A stretch of DNA of 64,000 nt. It comes from Rhipidocladum racemiflorum (lineage: Eukaryota > Streptophyta > Magnoliopsida > Poales > Poaceae). A program made the position numbers and the translations under genes. The notes under the pieces are model-generated. The model saw only the letters and a list, made by a program, of their open reading frames with translations, had not been told where the DNA came from and did no database searches. The stretch spans positions 18,770,001-18,834,000 of the forward strand of contig CM070591.1 in the NCBI GenBank assembly GCA_036346355.1. Direction: 5' to 3'. Numbering within the stretch: the first letter of the stretch is position 1; every line of letters starts with the position of its first letter. Below, piece by piece: positions 11,725 through 24,025 of the stretch.

Positions 11725-12438
11725 TCATCGAGAAAACCTCCACGGCCTGGGTACGGTGCTTTGTGGCATAGGCGCCAAACGATCGCCATGTCCAAAGAAT
11801 CGTGTCCTCTGTGGTAGTCGAAGAAGCGATGTCCTCATCGAGATCGACTCCTCTGGATCTGGCTCGTGTAGCTCAATCTTGGCTCTGGAGTGCAGTCCGT
11901 ACAAAGTCATCTCCAACTCGTCAATCCTTCTTAGAAGGTGTGCCACATACTCTTGAGCTTCCCGCCATCTGTTCTTCTCTGTCGTGATCTCCTTGCGGGC
12001 CTTCTCGTAGCTCCTTGCTTGTATTATCTAGTACATCCTCCTGGCGACGACAAATCGTGCCAAGCTGTAACCGTGGCATCCTCATCCTGAATCGCCTTCG
12101 GGTCAAGAAGGTTATCGCTGCGCCGGATGGTAACGAACACCGTGACGCTCCAATTCTCTGGTGTAGATACGGGTAATGTGCCGCATTGCTCGTCGTGACA
12201 CTTCTTGGATACCCATCTGCATTGTAGATCTCCGGCGGTCAGTTGTATCGAGCGATTGCCTGGCCCTTTTTCCTAGCAGTACCTCAATCCTCACGTCACA
12301 AGCCTTGATCAATCCCGCTTGTCTGATCACTTCCACTTGGTATTGGGGCTTCTCAAAATCTCCGAGAGTCTGTAGCATATGCCAAAGTTCCGCAGCGTGA
12401 CCAACTCCCAGATCAACGTAGTTGAACTCCTCCTCCAT
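11725..12438 (-). pseudogene. ORF0 of element B (extra ORF upstream of gag)
   Basis: Starts MEEEFNYVDLGVGHAAELW about 200 bases after the PBS and ends GGFLDE with TGA. It is read in three pieces: 12112-12438, 11921-12106 and 11725-11946. I know no function. Sister copies show a central charged heptad-like region (DTSKELQKARKEIT, NRWREAQEYVSHLL), consistent with a coiled coil, and an acidic tail. An extra ORF upstream of gag has, as I recall, been reported in rice RIRE3/RIRE8-type elements, so this may be the same protein. Confidence 0.65.
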
Positions 12439-12640
12439 CTGTCACAAGAGTGCTTTATGTAAGAACTCGGAATTTTTAAATTGTGACAAGGTAAGGGAAA
12501 ATTTCAGCAAGAGGCAAGAAAAGAGAGAAGGGGATAAGTCGAGATGTCATTTCTTATCTTGACAAATTTTTAGCTTTAGAAAATAGGTTTTATCCTCACT
12601 ACGACCATTCTAGCTTAGGGTTGAGCCTACAGTCAAGTAT

Positions 12641-12653
12641 GGCTCTGATACCA
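12641..12653 (-). other. Primer binding site of element B
   Basis: Minus strand reads TGGTATCAGAGCC, complementary to the 3' end of plant initiator Met tRNA, 4 bases inside the LTR end at 12658. Confidence 0.9.
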
Positions 12654-12657
12654 CCTC

Positions 12658-14829
12658 TGTCGGGACCCCGAATTTGCAAATCCGGACCCTCTGTGTATTC
12701 AGCACTAGTCCAGGAACGCGCTAGTGCACACAGTCTTAACATCGGTAAATATCACAATCATACCAAACGATACCAATAAAGTACTTTATTTAAATAACCA
12801 AACTGGTTACTCGACCTTATGGCCAAGTTACAAAATGTATGCCTCGCAAGGCGAAACTTATTCAGAGAAAAATAATAGCAATGAAAATAAGATAACCCGT
12901 GGCGCCATCCAAAGATACCACGAGGCAACTGATCGGGCTCGCATCCCTAAGTAGACGGATCTTCTTGGAGTTCCTCCTCCAAAGCTGGTGTAGTCTCCTC
13001 TTCAACTGGTATTGTGTTGAGGCAAGGGTGAGTACTTGGTACTCAGCAAGTCATGCACAGAATGCAAGCTAATATACTATATGCATGGCTTGGTACAAAG
13101 GAATAGCTCAAGGTATATTTGCGATGCTTGACATTTGAAAAGTAATATAAGTAGATTCGAAAGCAGTAGAAATAAGTAAAGCGTAAATAACTTTTCAAGA
13201 AGTTTTAATAAACATTTTCCCCATCCTAAACCATATTTCCATCATCTTCATTATTAAACCAAACCAACTTCCAAATCCAAGTTATTTTCAGAAAGTCTAA
13301 CCCTTGACTGTAATTCCCGAGCAATGTCCAGTACCGTGGACTCGGCTATTTAAATAGATTCTACACTCTGCAGAGGTTATGCACTTTACCCACAAGATAC
13401 AGTCAAACACCACAAAGGCGAGTTCCCGTAACAAAGCCTTTCGGAAGCCTCAAACAACACAGGTGGTCCTCCCCGGTTCGTGCTCTACACCATCCCTTCC
13501 CTTAGCCAAGGCGAAGTATGGGACCAACACACCGTTAGATGGGTATCTGGCCCACGACCACGATCGCTCCCCGCACAATCACACAAACGGTGTAATTGAC
13601 ACCCTGAGGCTCCACAAGTGAGTCCTTAGCGACTTAGTCAACTAGGGCCATCCCATTCCGACCATGTGGTTGCAAGTATGACCCAGTTCAAAGGCTTGCA
13701 AGGTTAAGTCCTTAGAGTGACCAGGGCAAGACTACCGAAAAACCAAATCAACACTCCCAATGCCACAAGCGGCCCACTGATTACTCTTGCCACATGCCCT
13801 GGTCAAAAGCGTTTTATCAAACCCGCTTGATTACCATGCACCACGTGCCATCAACATCACATGATACTTTTCCCAAAACAGGTTCAATATATCATTAAGT
13901 CAATATTAACATTTGATTGTCCAAAATCATGTCATGAGCACGAAAGTGTGTCTAAGCGATACTACAACGGTCTAAACCCATGTTGGCAATTTAATAATGT
14001 CCAACTAGTAAACCACAACTAGGGTGACAAAGGGTCATGGCACATACTTAAGTAATCAAGGTGTCATATAGCAAATTGGTATTTATCTAACCCCCAGGTT
14101 TAAACAAAGTATTTTTCTAATTGAACTAGCATGCAATAGTTTAAATCAAAATAGATTTCGAAATAGGATCAACATGGTCAAAGCACAACTTGCCTTCAAA
14201 AAGTACTTGCTCTTGGTCTTGAGTTGGATCCTGAGTCAACACTTCTCCTTCGAATCCTTCCGGCACTTCAACGTCTACTCGTAAAGCGTGCAAATAGCAA
14301 ATACACAAATAAACACTAGGCAAAACATCCCAAAACTCCAAATAAAATCCATAAACAGAGAGAACATAATTTTCTGGATTTTTAGGAACTGGAATCGTTC
14401 AAATCGGAGTTAAAATGCAAAAGTTATGATTTATTAAAGTTTAAATAATCAATTAAATAATATTACAGAGAAAAACTTTAGTCCAAAAATTAAATAAAAT
14501 TTATATTTAGGTAGATCTTAATTTTATACAAATTTATAAATATGAATCACTCAAATATGAGTTGAAGCATAAAAGTTATAAGCGTTTGAAGTTTGAATCT
14601 AAATTTGAATCAATATTTCGAATTAATAAATCATTTTCTTTTCGGAAATTAATTATTGCGTCGGCGTGGACACGTGTCGGCTCTGATTGGGTGGCTGGCG
14701 TCGGTAGGCTCATGGGCTCACCACGGCGGTTTGGTCCACGGTGGACCCGGTCCACGGCTTCGGGTGAGGTGACAGTGGGGCCTCTGAGATGACGTCATTC
14801 TTGGCGTCGGCCTGCTATTTGGGACAATT
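12658..14829 (-). repeat. Shared middle LTR of B-C array, part next to B
   Basis: Runs from the LTR terminus at the PBS of B up to the nested solo LTR. It continues at 18331. It includes AATAAA near 12775, TATTTAAATA near 13350 and a broken copy of the LTR small ORF (14141-14367, 227 nt). The two parts together measure about 3.4 kb, the same as the other LTRs of the array. Confidence 0.85.
14141..14367 (-). pseudogene. LTR small ORF, copy with 1-nt loss
   Basis: The conserved 3' two-thirds (VDVEVPEGFEGEVLTQ ... FDHVDPISKSILI) is open. One A is missing from an A run upstream, so the first 20 codons are out of frame and the open frame begins at MEFWDVLPS instead. Confidence 0.5.
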
Positions 14830-15238
14830 TGTCGGGACCCGAATTTGCAAATCCGGACCCTCTGTGTATTCAGCACTAGTCGAGGAGCAGCGCTAGTGCA
14901 CACAGTCTTAACATCGGTATATATCACAATCATACCAAACGATACTATCAAAGTACTTTATTTAAATAATCAAAGGGTTACTCGACCTTATGGCCAAGTT
15001 ACAAATATATGCCTGCAAGGCGAAACTTATTAAAAGAGAAATAACGGCGGAAAATCAAATAACCCGTGGCGCCATCCAAGATACCACAGCAATCGGCTGG
15101 GCTCGCATCCCTAAGTAGACGGGTCTTCTTGGAAATCCTCCTCAGCTGGCGTAATCTCCTCTTCAACTGGTATTGTGTTGAGGCAAGGGTGAGTACTTGG
15201 TACTCGACAAGTCATGCACGAGAATGCAAGCTAATATA

Positions 15239-15439
15239 CTATATGCATGGCTTGGTACAAAGGAATAGCTCAAGGTATATTTGCGATGTGACTTTGACAA
15301 GTAATAAAAGTAGATTCGAAAGCAGTAGAAATAAGTAAAGCATAAATAACTTCTCAAGAAATTTAATAAACATTTTCCCCATCCTAAACCACATTTCCAT
15401 CAACTTCTTTACTAAACCAACCCAACTTTTCAAATCCAA
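15239..15439 (-). CDS. Second LTR small ORF, hydrophobic (solo LTR)
   Basis: Sense-strand frame with a very hydrophobic middle (FMLYLFLLLSNLLLLLV) and an end in LFLCTKPCI, seen in the same place in the LTRs at 35295, 38205, 47415 and 61487. The region is T-rich, so hydrophobic codons are expected by chance. Differences between copies are not clearly synonymous. Coding status is doubtful. Confidence 0.2.
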   Translation of the reverse strand: MDLKSWVGLVKKLMEMWFRMGKMFIKFLEKLFMLYLFLLLSNLLLLLVKVTSQIYLELFLCTKPCI

Positions 15440-16300
15440 GTTATTTTCAGAAAGTCTAACCCTTGACTGTAATTCCCGAGCATTGTCCAGTACCGTGGAC
15501 TCGGCTATTTAAATAGATTCTACACTCTGCAGAGGTTATGCACTTTACCCACAAGATACAGTCAAACACCACGAAGGCGAGTTCCCGTAACAAAGCCTTT
15601 CGGAAGCCTCAAACAACACAGGTGGTCCTCTCCGGTTCGTGCTCTACACCATCCCTTCCCTTAGCCAAGGCGAAGTATGGGACCAACACACCGTTAGATG
15701 GGTATCTGGCCACGACCACGATACGCTCCCCGCACAATCACACAAACGGTGTAATTGACACCCTGAGGCTCCACAAGTGAGTCCTTAGCGACTTAATCAA
15801 CTAGGGCCGTCCCATTCCAGCCATGTGGTTGCAAGTATGACCCAGTTCAAAGGCTTGCAAGGTTAAGTCCTTAGAGTGACCAGGGCAAGACTACCCGAAA
15901 AACCAAATCAACACTCCCAATGCCACAACCGCCCACCTGATTACTCTTGCCACATGCCCTGGCCGAAAATCGTTTATCAAACCCGCTTGATTACCATGCA
16001 CCACATGCCATCAACATCACATGATACTTTTCCAAAACAGGTTCAATATATCATTAAGTCAATATTAACATTTGATTGTCCAAAATCATGTCATGAGCAC
16101 GTAGCAGGTCTAAGCAGCATACTACAACGATCTAAACCCATGTTGGCAATTTAATAATGTCCAACTAGTAAACCACAACTAGGGTGACAAAGGGTCATGG
16201 CACATACTTAAGTAATCAAGGTGTCATATAGCAAATTGGTATTTATCTAACCCCCATGTTTAAACAAAGTATCTTTCTAATTGAACTAGCATGCAATAGT

Positions 16301-16528
16301 TTAAATCAAAATAGATTTCGAAATAGGATCAATATGGTCAAAGCACAACTTGCCTTCAAAAAGTACTTGCTCTTGGTCCTGAGTTGGATCCTGAGTCAAC
16401 ACTTCTCCCTCGAATCCTTCCGGTACTTCAACGTCTACTCGTAAAGCGTGCAAATAGCAAATACACAAATAAACACTAGGCAAAAACATCCCAAAACTCC
16501 AAATAAAATCCAAAAACAGAGAGAACAT
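16301..16528 (-). CDS. LTR small ORF, intact 75-codon copy
   Basis: A complete frame of 75 codons in the sense of the LTR. Residues 1-29 are hydrophobic (MFSLFMDF-like start, VYLCICYLHAL), like a signal or membrane segment. Residues 30-75 are acidic (VDVEVPEGFEGEVLTQDPT ...) and end SKSILI. Compared with the copy at 60438-60665, residues 30-75 differ at six bases that I can see, of which five are synonymous (GTA/GTG, GAA/GAG, GTG/GTA, CAG/CAA, GAG/GAA) and one changes Val to Ile. This suggests selection on the protein. I recognise no family. It could instead be the last exon of a spliced LTR transcript. Confidence 0.45.
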   Translation of the reverse strand: MFSLFLDFIWSFGMFLPSVYLCICYLHALRVDVEVPEGFEGEVLTQDPTQDQEQVLFEGKLCFDHIDPISKSILI

Positions 16529-16861
16529 AATTTTCTGGATTTTTAGAAACTGGAATAAATCAAATTTGGAGTTAAAAGCATAAAAGTTATGATTTATTAA
16601 AGTTTAAATAATCAATTAAATAATATTACAGAGAAAAACTTTAGTCCAAAAATTAAATAAAATTCATATTTGAGTAGATCTGAATTTTATACAAATTTAG
16701 AAATTTGAATCACTCAAATCGGAGTTGAAGCATAAAAGTTATAAGCGTTTGAAGTTTGAATCTAAATTTGAATCAATATTTCGAATTAATAAATCATTTT
16801 CTTTTTTCGGAAATTAATTATTGCGTCAGCAAGGACACGTGGCAGCCTCTGATTGGGCGGC

Positions 16862-17041
16862 TGACGTCAGCTAGTCCATGGACTTGGTCCACGCTCGGCT
16901 CGGGTCCACCGTGGACTCGGTCCACGACTCCACGTGAGACTGACATGTGGGCCCTCTCGGGTGACGTCATTCTTTGGCGTCGGCGGGCTCGGCCACGGTC
17001 AGCGGCAGTGGGACCCCACTGTGACGTCATGGGTGACGTCA
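16862..17041. promoter_or_regulatory. TGACGTCA cluster in solo LTR
   Basis: Four perfect TGACGTCA palindromes at 16862, 16962, 17022 and 17034. A G-box-like CACGTG lies close by at 16845 beside ATTGG, the same arrangement as in the other LTRs. Confidence 0.45.
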
Positions 17042-18330
17042 GCGCTTGGCGGGGTCAGCCACTGACATGCGGGCCCCCTGACACGCGGGCCTCGTGTCGG
17101 CGTCTACACGCCAGCGTGCGTGGGCGGCCCGACGCGTCGGTCCAACTTCCCGACACGTGGCGCCAATCACGGCCGTTGATTTGAAATTCAGCGGCGGATT
17201 AGATCCAGGGTTAACACGTTGAAACTACTCGTTGATCGTGGGCCGTTCAATTTAGATCGGACGGTCCAGATCTAATCCTATAATCGCCTTTGCTACAAAG
17301 ACGTGGCGATTGTGAACCGCTGGATCTTGATCCAACGGTCCAGATCTACTCGGGTTTATAACACGTGAACTCACCTCAACCGTCCGATCTGGATCTGACG
17401 GTCCACAGAGCTCGCGGAGTCCGGCGATGGCACGGCGAAGCTTGGGCACCGGAGACGGGACCGATGACGAGCCCGACGGGCGCTCTGAGGCTCCTCCGCG
17501 ACGTCGAAGTCACGTTCGAGTCGCCTTGGCTCGAGATCCGGTTCGACCTCCTTCTCCTCGAGCGGCGGCGGCGGCGGAAGGTGAAAAAACCACCACGATA
17601 CCCTAGCTACTACGGCGAGCAATCCCGAGCAAGCGGCGGCTGCTAGGGCTTAGCAAGCTAGGGCAAAAAGTAGCGCAAGGTCACGGCGATACTGGGTGCG
17701 GTCGGGCATTAAATAGCCGGAGGCGTGCTCGGGCGGAGCCCTAGTCGATCACGCAGCGCTCGGCGGCGAGTCGGCTCGGTCTCGGCGAAGACGACGACTC
17801 TCAGCCATCCACGTGGCGCGATCAACGGCCACGATCGCACGGCGCGATCGGATCCGGGCCGGATACGGCTCGAACCGGTACGGGCGGCTCTCAGCCGTTG
17901 GAGCTTGATCCAACGGTTGGGATTGATGAGGGTTAGGAGTGGGTTCGGTCGAGTCACGTGGCTCGGTCGGACTCGAGTCCGACTTCGGGTTCCGACTTCG
18001 GTCGGATGAACAGTACTTGACCCGAGTTTGAATTTCCAGCGATTTAATATTTAAAATAATTCCCAGTAATTCATTTAATTCATTAAAAATAGCAAATGAC
18101 TCAGAAAAATTCCAGAAAAATTCTGGAAAATACTTTGGATCATTCTGGACTCAAATAAAATATTTCCAACAAAATTTTATTTGCAAAATTAAATTCTTTA
18201 ATTATTTCAACATGGAATAAATTCAAATAAATTCCAATTAAATCCAAATAAATTCCAGAAAATTCCAAAAATTCACCAAAGTGCCAAATCACACATGAAT
18301 TTAGGACAAGTACAATTTTGGGGTGTTACA

Positions 18331-19569
18331 CTGACAAGCGGCCCCCACCGTGACGTCAGCGATGACGTCATGGTGCGATTCATTGTCCGTGGCCAGCGGG
18401 CCCGCCGTGTCGGCGACACGCGTGTCTGCGTTGGCGCTTGTTGGCCGCGACGGTCGACCTTCCAGGGCTGCGTGGCACAATCTCGGCCGTTGATTCGAAA
18501 ATCAACGGCCCAGATTGGATCGGGTGACGCACGTTCTGGGGTGAACGTGGCCAATCTGGACCGTTGGATCTAGATCCAACGGCTGGGATTAGATCCGAGG
18601 ATCTAGACGTGATCTCACCGTGACGGTCAGATCTGGATCGGACGGCTGTCCGAGCTCGCGAGGTTGATGTCGACGCGGCGGCGTTGGCTTGACCGGAGAC
18701 GAAGACGACGACCTCCCGTGCGGCGTTTCCGTGCAACTCCGGCGTGAAGGCTGGCACTCCCAGGCGCGGCGCGACACGGCGATCTCAGTTCTGGGTTTGG
18801 TGTCGTCGGAAGACGGCGGATGCGGCGGGGATCAACGAAAAACCGCGGCGGAAGACCTCCTCTACTCCGGCGAGCAATAGCGGGCGGCAGCGGTGGCTCG
18901 GCGAGGTGAGAAGGGGCTCGGAGTGCGGGCGGTTGTGCGCTTCCGATGGCGGCGGCGTATTTAAAGGGCCTCGGCCTTCGTAGAGCGGAAACCGAGGTTG
19001 ACACGGTGACGGCGGAGGACTCGGCTCGAGATCCGGCGAAGACGACGAATCGCGGCCGTCCACGTGGCGCGATCAACGCCACGATGGCTTGGCGCGAACG
19101 GTCCGGTCGGACACGGCTCGGTCGGTCGATCGATCATGACCGTTGGATCTCGATCCGACTGGTCCACGTGGTTAAGGTTCAACGTGGTTCGGTCAAGTCG
19201 GTGGCTCGGGTCGGACTCGAGTCCGACTCGGGTTCCTTCGATCGGAGGAATAGTACTTGACCCGAGTTGAATTTCCAATGATTTAATATTTAAAATAATT
19301 CCCAGTAATTCATTTAATTCATTAAAAATAGCAAAAGACTCAGAGAAATTCCAGAAAAACTCTGGAAAATACTTTGGAACATTTTGGACTCAAATAAAAT
19401 ATTTCCAACAAAATTTTATTTGCAAAATTAAATTCTTTAATTATTTCAAAATGGAATAAATTCAAATAAATTCCAAATAAATCCAAATAAATTCCAGAAA
19501 ATTCGAAAAATTCACCAAAGTGCCAAATCACACATGAATTTAAGAAAAGCAAAATTTTGGGGTGTTACA
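18331..19569 (-). repeat. Shared middle LTR of B-C array, part next to C
   Basis: Continuation of the LTR interrupted at 14829. It contains the GC-rich part, the TATA-like TTTAAATA near 18960 and the LTR start TGTAACACCCC, touching the PPT of C at 19570. Confidence 0.85.
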
Positions 19570-19583
19570 AACCTCCCCCCCTT
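19570..19583 (-). other. Polypurine tract of element C
   Basis: Purine run with seven G on the minus strand, directly beside the LTR at 19569. Confidence 0.9.
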
Positions 19584-19619
19584 AATAGAATCTCGTCCAG
19601 AGATTCGTGGCTTACTAAA

Positions 19620-21220
19620 GGAATAGGTTTGGAAACTCTTTCTTCAAATCCTCTTCGCTCCCAAGTCGCTTCGCTTTCTTCATGGTTGCTCCACCTGAAC
19701 TCTCTGAGAAGCAGGTTGACTTGTTTCTAGTTTCTCGATCCATTGTGTCTAGAATCCTAACGGATACTCCTTATAAGTCAAATCCTCTTGCAACTCGATT
19801 GACTCTAGCGGTGTCTGTTCCTCAGGAACTCGAAGACACTTCTTTAGCTGGGACACATGGAATACGTCATGCACTCCTGCTAACGACTGTGGCAACTCCA
19901 GTTGATAAGCAACTTCACCTCTGCGGCTCAAAATCTTAAATGGTCCAACATAACGGGGTGCAAGTTTCCCTTTGGCATGGAACCTCTTAACTCCCCTGAG
20001 AGGCGTACCTCTGAGGTATACAAAGTCTTCTGGTTCAAAACTCAAGTCTCGGCGACGATTGTCATCATAACTCTTTTGTCGAGATTGGGCTATCTTCAAC
20101 CTTTCCCTAATCATGGCGATCTGTTCTTCAGCCTCTTGAAGAATATCAGGCCCAAAGACACGGCGCTCGCCGGTCTCATTCCAATTCAATGGCGTCCGAC
20201 AGGGTCGACCATACAGTGCCTCAAAAGGTGACATCTGTAAACTAGCCTGATAACTATTGTTGTAACTAAACTCGGCATACGGCAAACTCTTATCCCAAGA
20301 AGTAGCATAAGCCAATGCACAAGCTCTCAACATATCTTCCAGAATCTGGTTGACTCTTTCGGTCTGTCCATCCGTCTGTGGATGATAAGGTCATCTTGAA
20401 GTTCAAGCGGGTTCCCATGGCTTCATGCAACTTATTCCGTAACCTTGAGGTAAATTGGGTACCTCTGTCTGATACAATCCTCTTTGGCACTCCGTGCAAG
20501 CAGACAATCGATCATGTATAATTCTGCTAATTTATCTCCCGAGTAAGTGGTCTTCACGGGGATAAAATGGGCTACTTTAGTCAAGCGATCCACTATAACC
20601 CATATGGAGTCATAACCTCCTTGAGTCTTCGGCAAACCGGTAATGAAATCCATTCCGATTTCCTCCCACTTCCACTCAGGTATTTTCAGCGGTTGTAGCA
20701 ATCCTGCTGGTCTCTGATGCATTGCCTTGACTCTCTGGCATACGTCGCACAATGCAACATGCTCGGCAACTTCACGTTTCATACTCGGCCACCAGAATCT
20801 CTCCTTCAGATCCTGATACATCTTGGCGCTTCCAGGATGAATTGAGTACTTAGAGTCATGGGCTTCTTCCAAAATCAGTTGCTTTAACTCCTTTTTGTTA
20901 GGCACACAAATGCGATCCTTCATCCATAACGTGCCTTGCTCATCCAACTTGAAGTCCTCTGCCTTGCCTTCCTCCTTGATGGACTTAATCCTGCGGATCT
21001 TGTCATCATCCTTCTGTCCTTCTCGGATCTGATTCTCTAGGGTAGGCTTTACTTCTAATGCGGCCAAGAATCCGCTAGGTACTACCTCAATCTTCATTTT
21101 CTGAAAATCCTCACATAACTCGTCCTGACTTGTGGCTAGCAACGTACTCACGGTATGGCTTTTCCGACTCAGAGCGTCGGCTACTCGTTGGCCTTCCCGG
21201 ATGGTAATGGATTCCAACAT
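19620..21220 (-). pseudogene. Integrase and chromodomain of element C
   Basis: Three frames. The first (20432-21220) starts with the RNase H tail (VADALSRKSHTVSTLL), the full zinc region (AHDSKYSIHPGSAKMY ... ALCDVC) and the first catalytic Asp (GMDFITGLPK). A short piece (20290-20499) holds VPKRIVSDRGTQF with the second Asp. The third (19749-20333) holds the rest of the core, the GPY/F region and the start of the chromodomain. The Glu motif lies in a damaged stretch near 20370. The chromodomain end (to about 19620) is broken by losses near 19690. Confidence 0.8.
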
Positions 21221-22405
21221 TGTAGTCCTTGATTAACTCTAACCATCTCCTCTGCCTCATATTCATATCCGACTGGGTGAATATGTACTTAAGGCTCTTA
21301 TGATCCGTATACACTTCACATCTGTTTCCAATCAGATAGTGACGCCATATCTTCAAGGCATGCACTACGGCAGCTAACTCTAGGTCATGTGTCGGATAAT
21401 TTTCCTCATGCGGCCTCAATTGCCTTGATGCATACGCGGCGACCTTTCCATTCTCGCATCGGCACACATCCAAGTCCTTGGCGCGATCGTCACAATAAAT
21501 ATCGGCTTTGAGCAACATCCGGTAGAACTAACACGGTCTTGGCGTCAATCGCTTCTTCAGCTCTGAAATCCTTTCTCACATTCTCAGCGTCCATGCAAAC
21601 TTCTTTTCCTTCTTCAGATTGCGTAAGAGGTTTCGCAATTGTCGAAAAGCCTTCGATGAAAGCAGCGGTAGTATCCTGCCATTCCAAGGAAACTCCGAAT
21701 CTGGGTCACGGTCTTCTACGCTCCCAATGTAACACCGCTTCTACTTTGCTTGGATCTACGGCGACTCCTTCTGCGGTCATTACATGTCCAAGAAACTCCA
21801 CCTTGTCCTTCCAAAAATCACACTTGCTGAACTTGGCGAAAAGTTGCTGTTCCCTCAGCTTTTCCAAAACTCGCCTTAAGTGTTCGGCATGTTCATCCTC
21901 TGTCTTGGAGTAGATTAGGATATCGTCTATGAACACGACGACAAACTTGTCCAAATATTCCATGAACACCTTATTCATCATATTCATGAAATAAGTGGCG
22001 CATTAAATCGTGCCAAAGGACATAATCAGAAACTCGTAATGTCCATATCTTGACGAGAATGCAGTCTTGAATATCTTACGATCGGATCTTCAACTGATGG
22101 TATCCCGATCTCGAGATCAATCTTGGAGAAAACTCCGGCTCCTCTTAACTGATCAAACAAATCATCAATCCGGGTAGCGGATACTTATTCTTCACGGTGA
22201 CTTCATTGAGTGCATGGTAGTCAATGCACATCCCTGAAACTCCCGCCCTTCTTCTTGACAAACAAAAGCTGGTGCTCCCCACGGCGACGAGCTTGGCACG
22301 ATAAATCCTTTCTCCATTAACTCTTCTAGCTGTTTCTTCATCTCTACCAACTCCTCGGTGGACATCCGATAGGGTCTCTTTGCTATCGGTCTTTGTGCAG
22401 TACAA
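21111..22405 (-). pseudogene. RT and RNase H of element C pol
   Basis: RNase H is in 21111-21518 (DLELAAVVHALKIW, YTDHKSLKYIF), with the connection region in 21490-21687. The RT palm and thumb are in 21706-21987, with VVFIDDILIYSKTEDE and FLGHVMTAEGVAVDPSK. Palm motif A (FSKIDLRSGYHQ in relatives) lies between 22000 and 22145 and is frameshifted. The fingers are in 22145-22405. Breaks are again at CAG/CTG, for example AAATAAGTGGCG for AAATAAGCTGGCG. Confidence 0.8.
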
Positions 22406-22525
22406 GCTCTATTACAAATATTATGTCACTGTCTGCGGCATACCGTAGATCTTCGGGAAAAACATCGGGTACTCATTCACTTCTGTGTCTTCCTCTAGGC
22501 TGATTGCCTTGGTTCTGTTAACCTT

Positions 22526-22960
22526 CTACTGTCCTTCTCTAATCGCAGTGGCTTGAAATTCCACTTTCTTCCCACACGGGCTCTCAATCGAGATAGTCCT
22601 CCGTCCACAATCCAATACGGCCTTGTGCTTGGATAACCAATCCATTCCCAATATAACGTCTAAGGTCCGGGTCTCCAAAATTATAAGGTTTGCTAGGAAC
22701 TCTATTCCACCTATCAAGATTCTCACCCGGAACATCCTACTTTCGTTCGGAGTTCGAACCAGGGTTTGAACTAAAAGCATGCACTTAAGTCTTGCAATCC
22801 TCAAATCATTTCTAGTAGCAAAGCCTTGCGAAACAAACGAATGCGAAGCTCAGTCAAACAAAATCAAGCAGGTGTACTGAGTTAACAAGTAACTTACCCG
22901 ATCTGACGTCAGTAGCATTTTGCGGTGCATCTGCGGTGACATGGTTGACTCGGCCTCTCA
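22526..22960 (-). pseudogene. Protease of element C
   Basis: The C-terminal half is open (22526-22804, LGMDWLSKHKAVLDC). The catalytic DSGAS motif at about 22845-22870 is corrupted: TCAAACAAAATCAAGCAGGTG stands where relatives read into FDSGAS. The segment 22480-22540 just downstream in pol carries an unusual cluster of A-to-T differences. Confidence 0.65.
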
Positions 22961-24025
22961 CCTGATGCAGGTGTGGCTCCTGGTGTTGGCGTCCTAGCTG
23001 GGGTGGTTCCTAGATTGAAGCGGCGGGGTCACTCCTGCTGTCTTCTTTGGACAATGTTGGCAAAGTGTCCTGGCTCGTTCTTGATTGTAGCAGCGTCTCA
23101 CTGTTCCTTGCCGACGCCCGGTAGCGTTTCTAAGCGGGCTGGGATCCGTAGTTACGATTGGCAGGTCTTGGTGCCGAGGATGGTGTCCTTGTTGCATTCG
23201 TGGTTGGAATCAAGAATTGATTCTTGCAACTCTCAGTCTTTGTTGCGTTCTGGCGTGATCCTTGCCGTTGCATCCTGCGCTTCTGTTCTCATCCGATTCT
23301 TTGCGCTTGTCCTCAAGAATAAGCGCCTTATTCACCAACTCTTGGAAATCTGGAAAGGTGTGGGTGATCAACCCTACTTGCAATCCCGAGTTAAGTCCCT
23401 TCATAAAACGAGGTATGCGGATTTATCCGTCGCTACATCCTCAAAGTGCGTAGCGTGCTAGCTGTGTGAACTTGTTCAGGTAGTCGGCCACCGGGTGATT
23501 ACCTTGCTTGATGCTCTGAACTCCTCCTTCTTAAGGTCCATAATTCCTTCAGGCACGTGATACTGTCGAATGCAATGTGAACTCTTCCCAAGTGATATCT
23601 TGAGGGTTCTCTGCGTGTACGAAGTTCTCCCACCATTCGTAATTTGTTCCTTCCAGTGATGAGAAGCGTGAAGTACCTTCTCATTCCCTATGCATTGAGC
23701 TATGTGTAGCTTCCTCTCAATTGATCTTAACCAATCATCGGCCTCTAATGGATTGGCATTCCCGGAAGAAAGTGGGTGGGTGAGTTCTCATGAACTCGAT
23801 AGTCTTGTATTCTGGCGTTGTCCATGATTAACTTGATTAGCAAAGTGGCCTCGAGCAAAGGATTTGCTGCATTTGTTGCATCATAGCATGCATCAATCGA
23901 GTCCACAGCAAGAAAAGCTCAAATTCTGCATATCAATCTGGCGGTCTTTGGTGCTCCATCATTGGGGTTTCTGGCAGGCGAGAACCACTCCCATTGCTTC
24001 CAAAGTTTCCACGGGTGTTCACCAT
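22961..24025 (-). pseudogene. gag of element C
   Basis: Start at 24025 by comparison with the MVNTRGN start of the other copies. Readable capsid parts include FMKGLNSGLQVGLITHTF-like sequence (23210-23404) with NKALILEDKRKE. There are many apparent indels. The knuckle region is near 23090. Confidence 0.7.

Larger units (their letters stand above)
6983..12657 (-). mobile_element. Internal region of element B
   Basis: A full-length internal region (5.7 kb) in the order PBS, leader, ORF0, spacer, gag, pol, PPT on the minus strand. It is nearly the same sequence as C, apart from changes that cluster at CAG/CTG. All long frames are broken. The leader 12439-12640 and the spacer 11447-11724 hold no gene that I can see. 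Confidence 0.9.
14830..18330 (-). repeat. Solo LTR nested in the middle LTR of the B-C array
   Basis: A complete 3.5-kb LTR (TGTCGGGACC at its left, GGGGTGTTACA at its right on the plus strand) with no PBS or PPT on either side. The host LTR resumes at 18331 with CTGACAAGCGGCCCC, which in the LTR at 3558-6982 directly follows GGGACAGCTG. It is a different subfamily from its host: it shares TACTTGTCC near its start with the solo LTR at 29986. The right 5 bases are CTGAC. The left 5 read CAATT, so no duplication is visible, though the left flank looks collapsed at a CTGCTG. Confidence 0.85.

Noticed and set aside
13379..13621. Frame beginning MHFTHKIQSNTTKASSRN, seen in several LTRs
   Set aside because: It is antisense to the LTR, and its end shifts between copies. 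There is no sign of coding selection.
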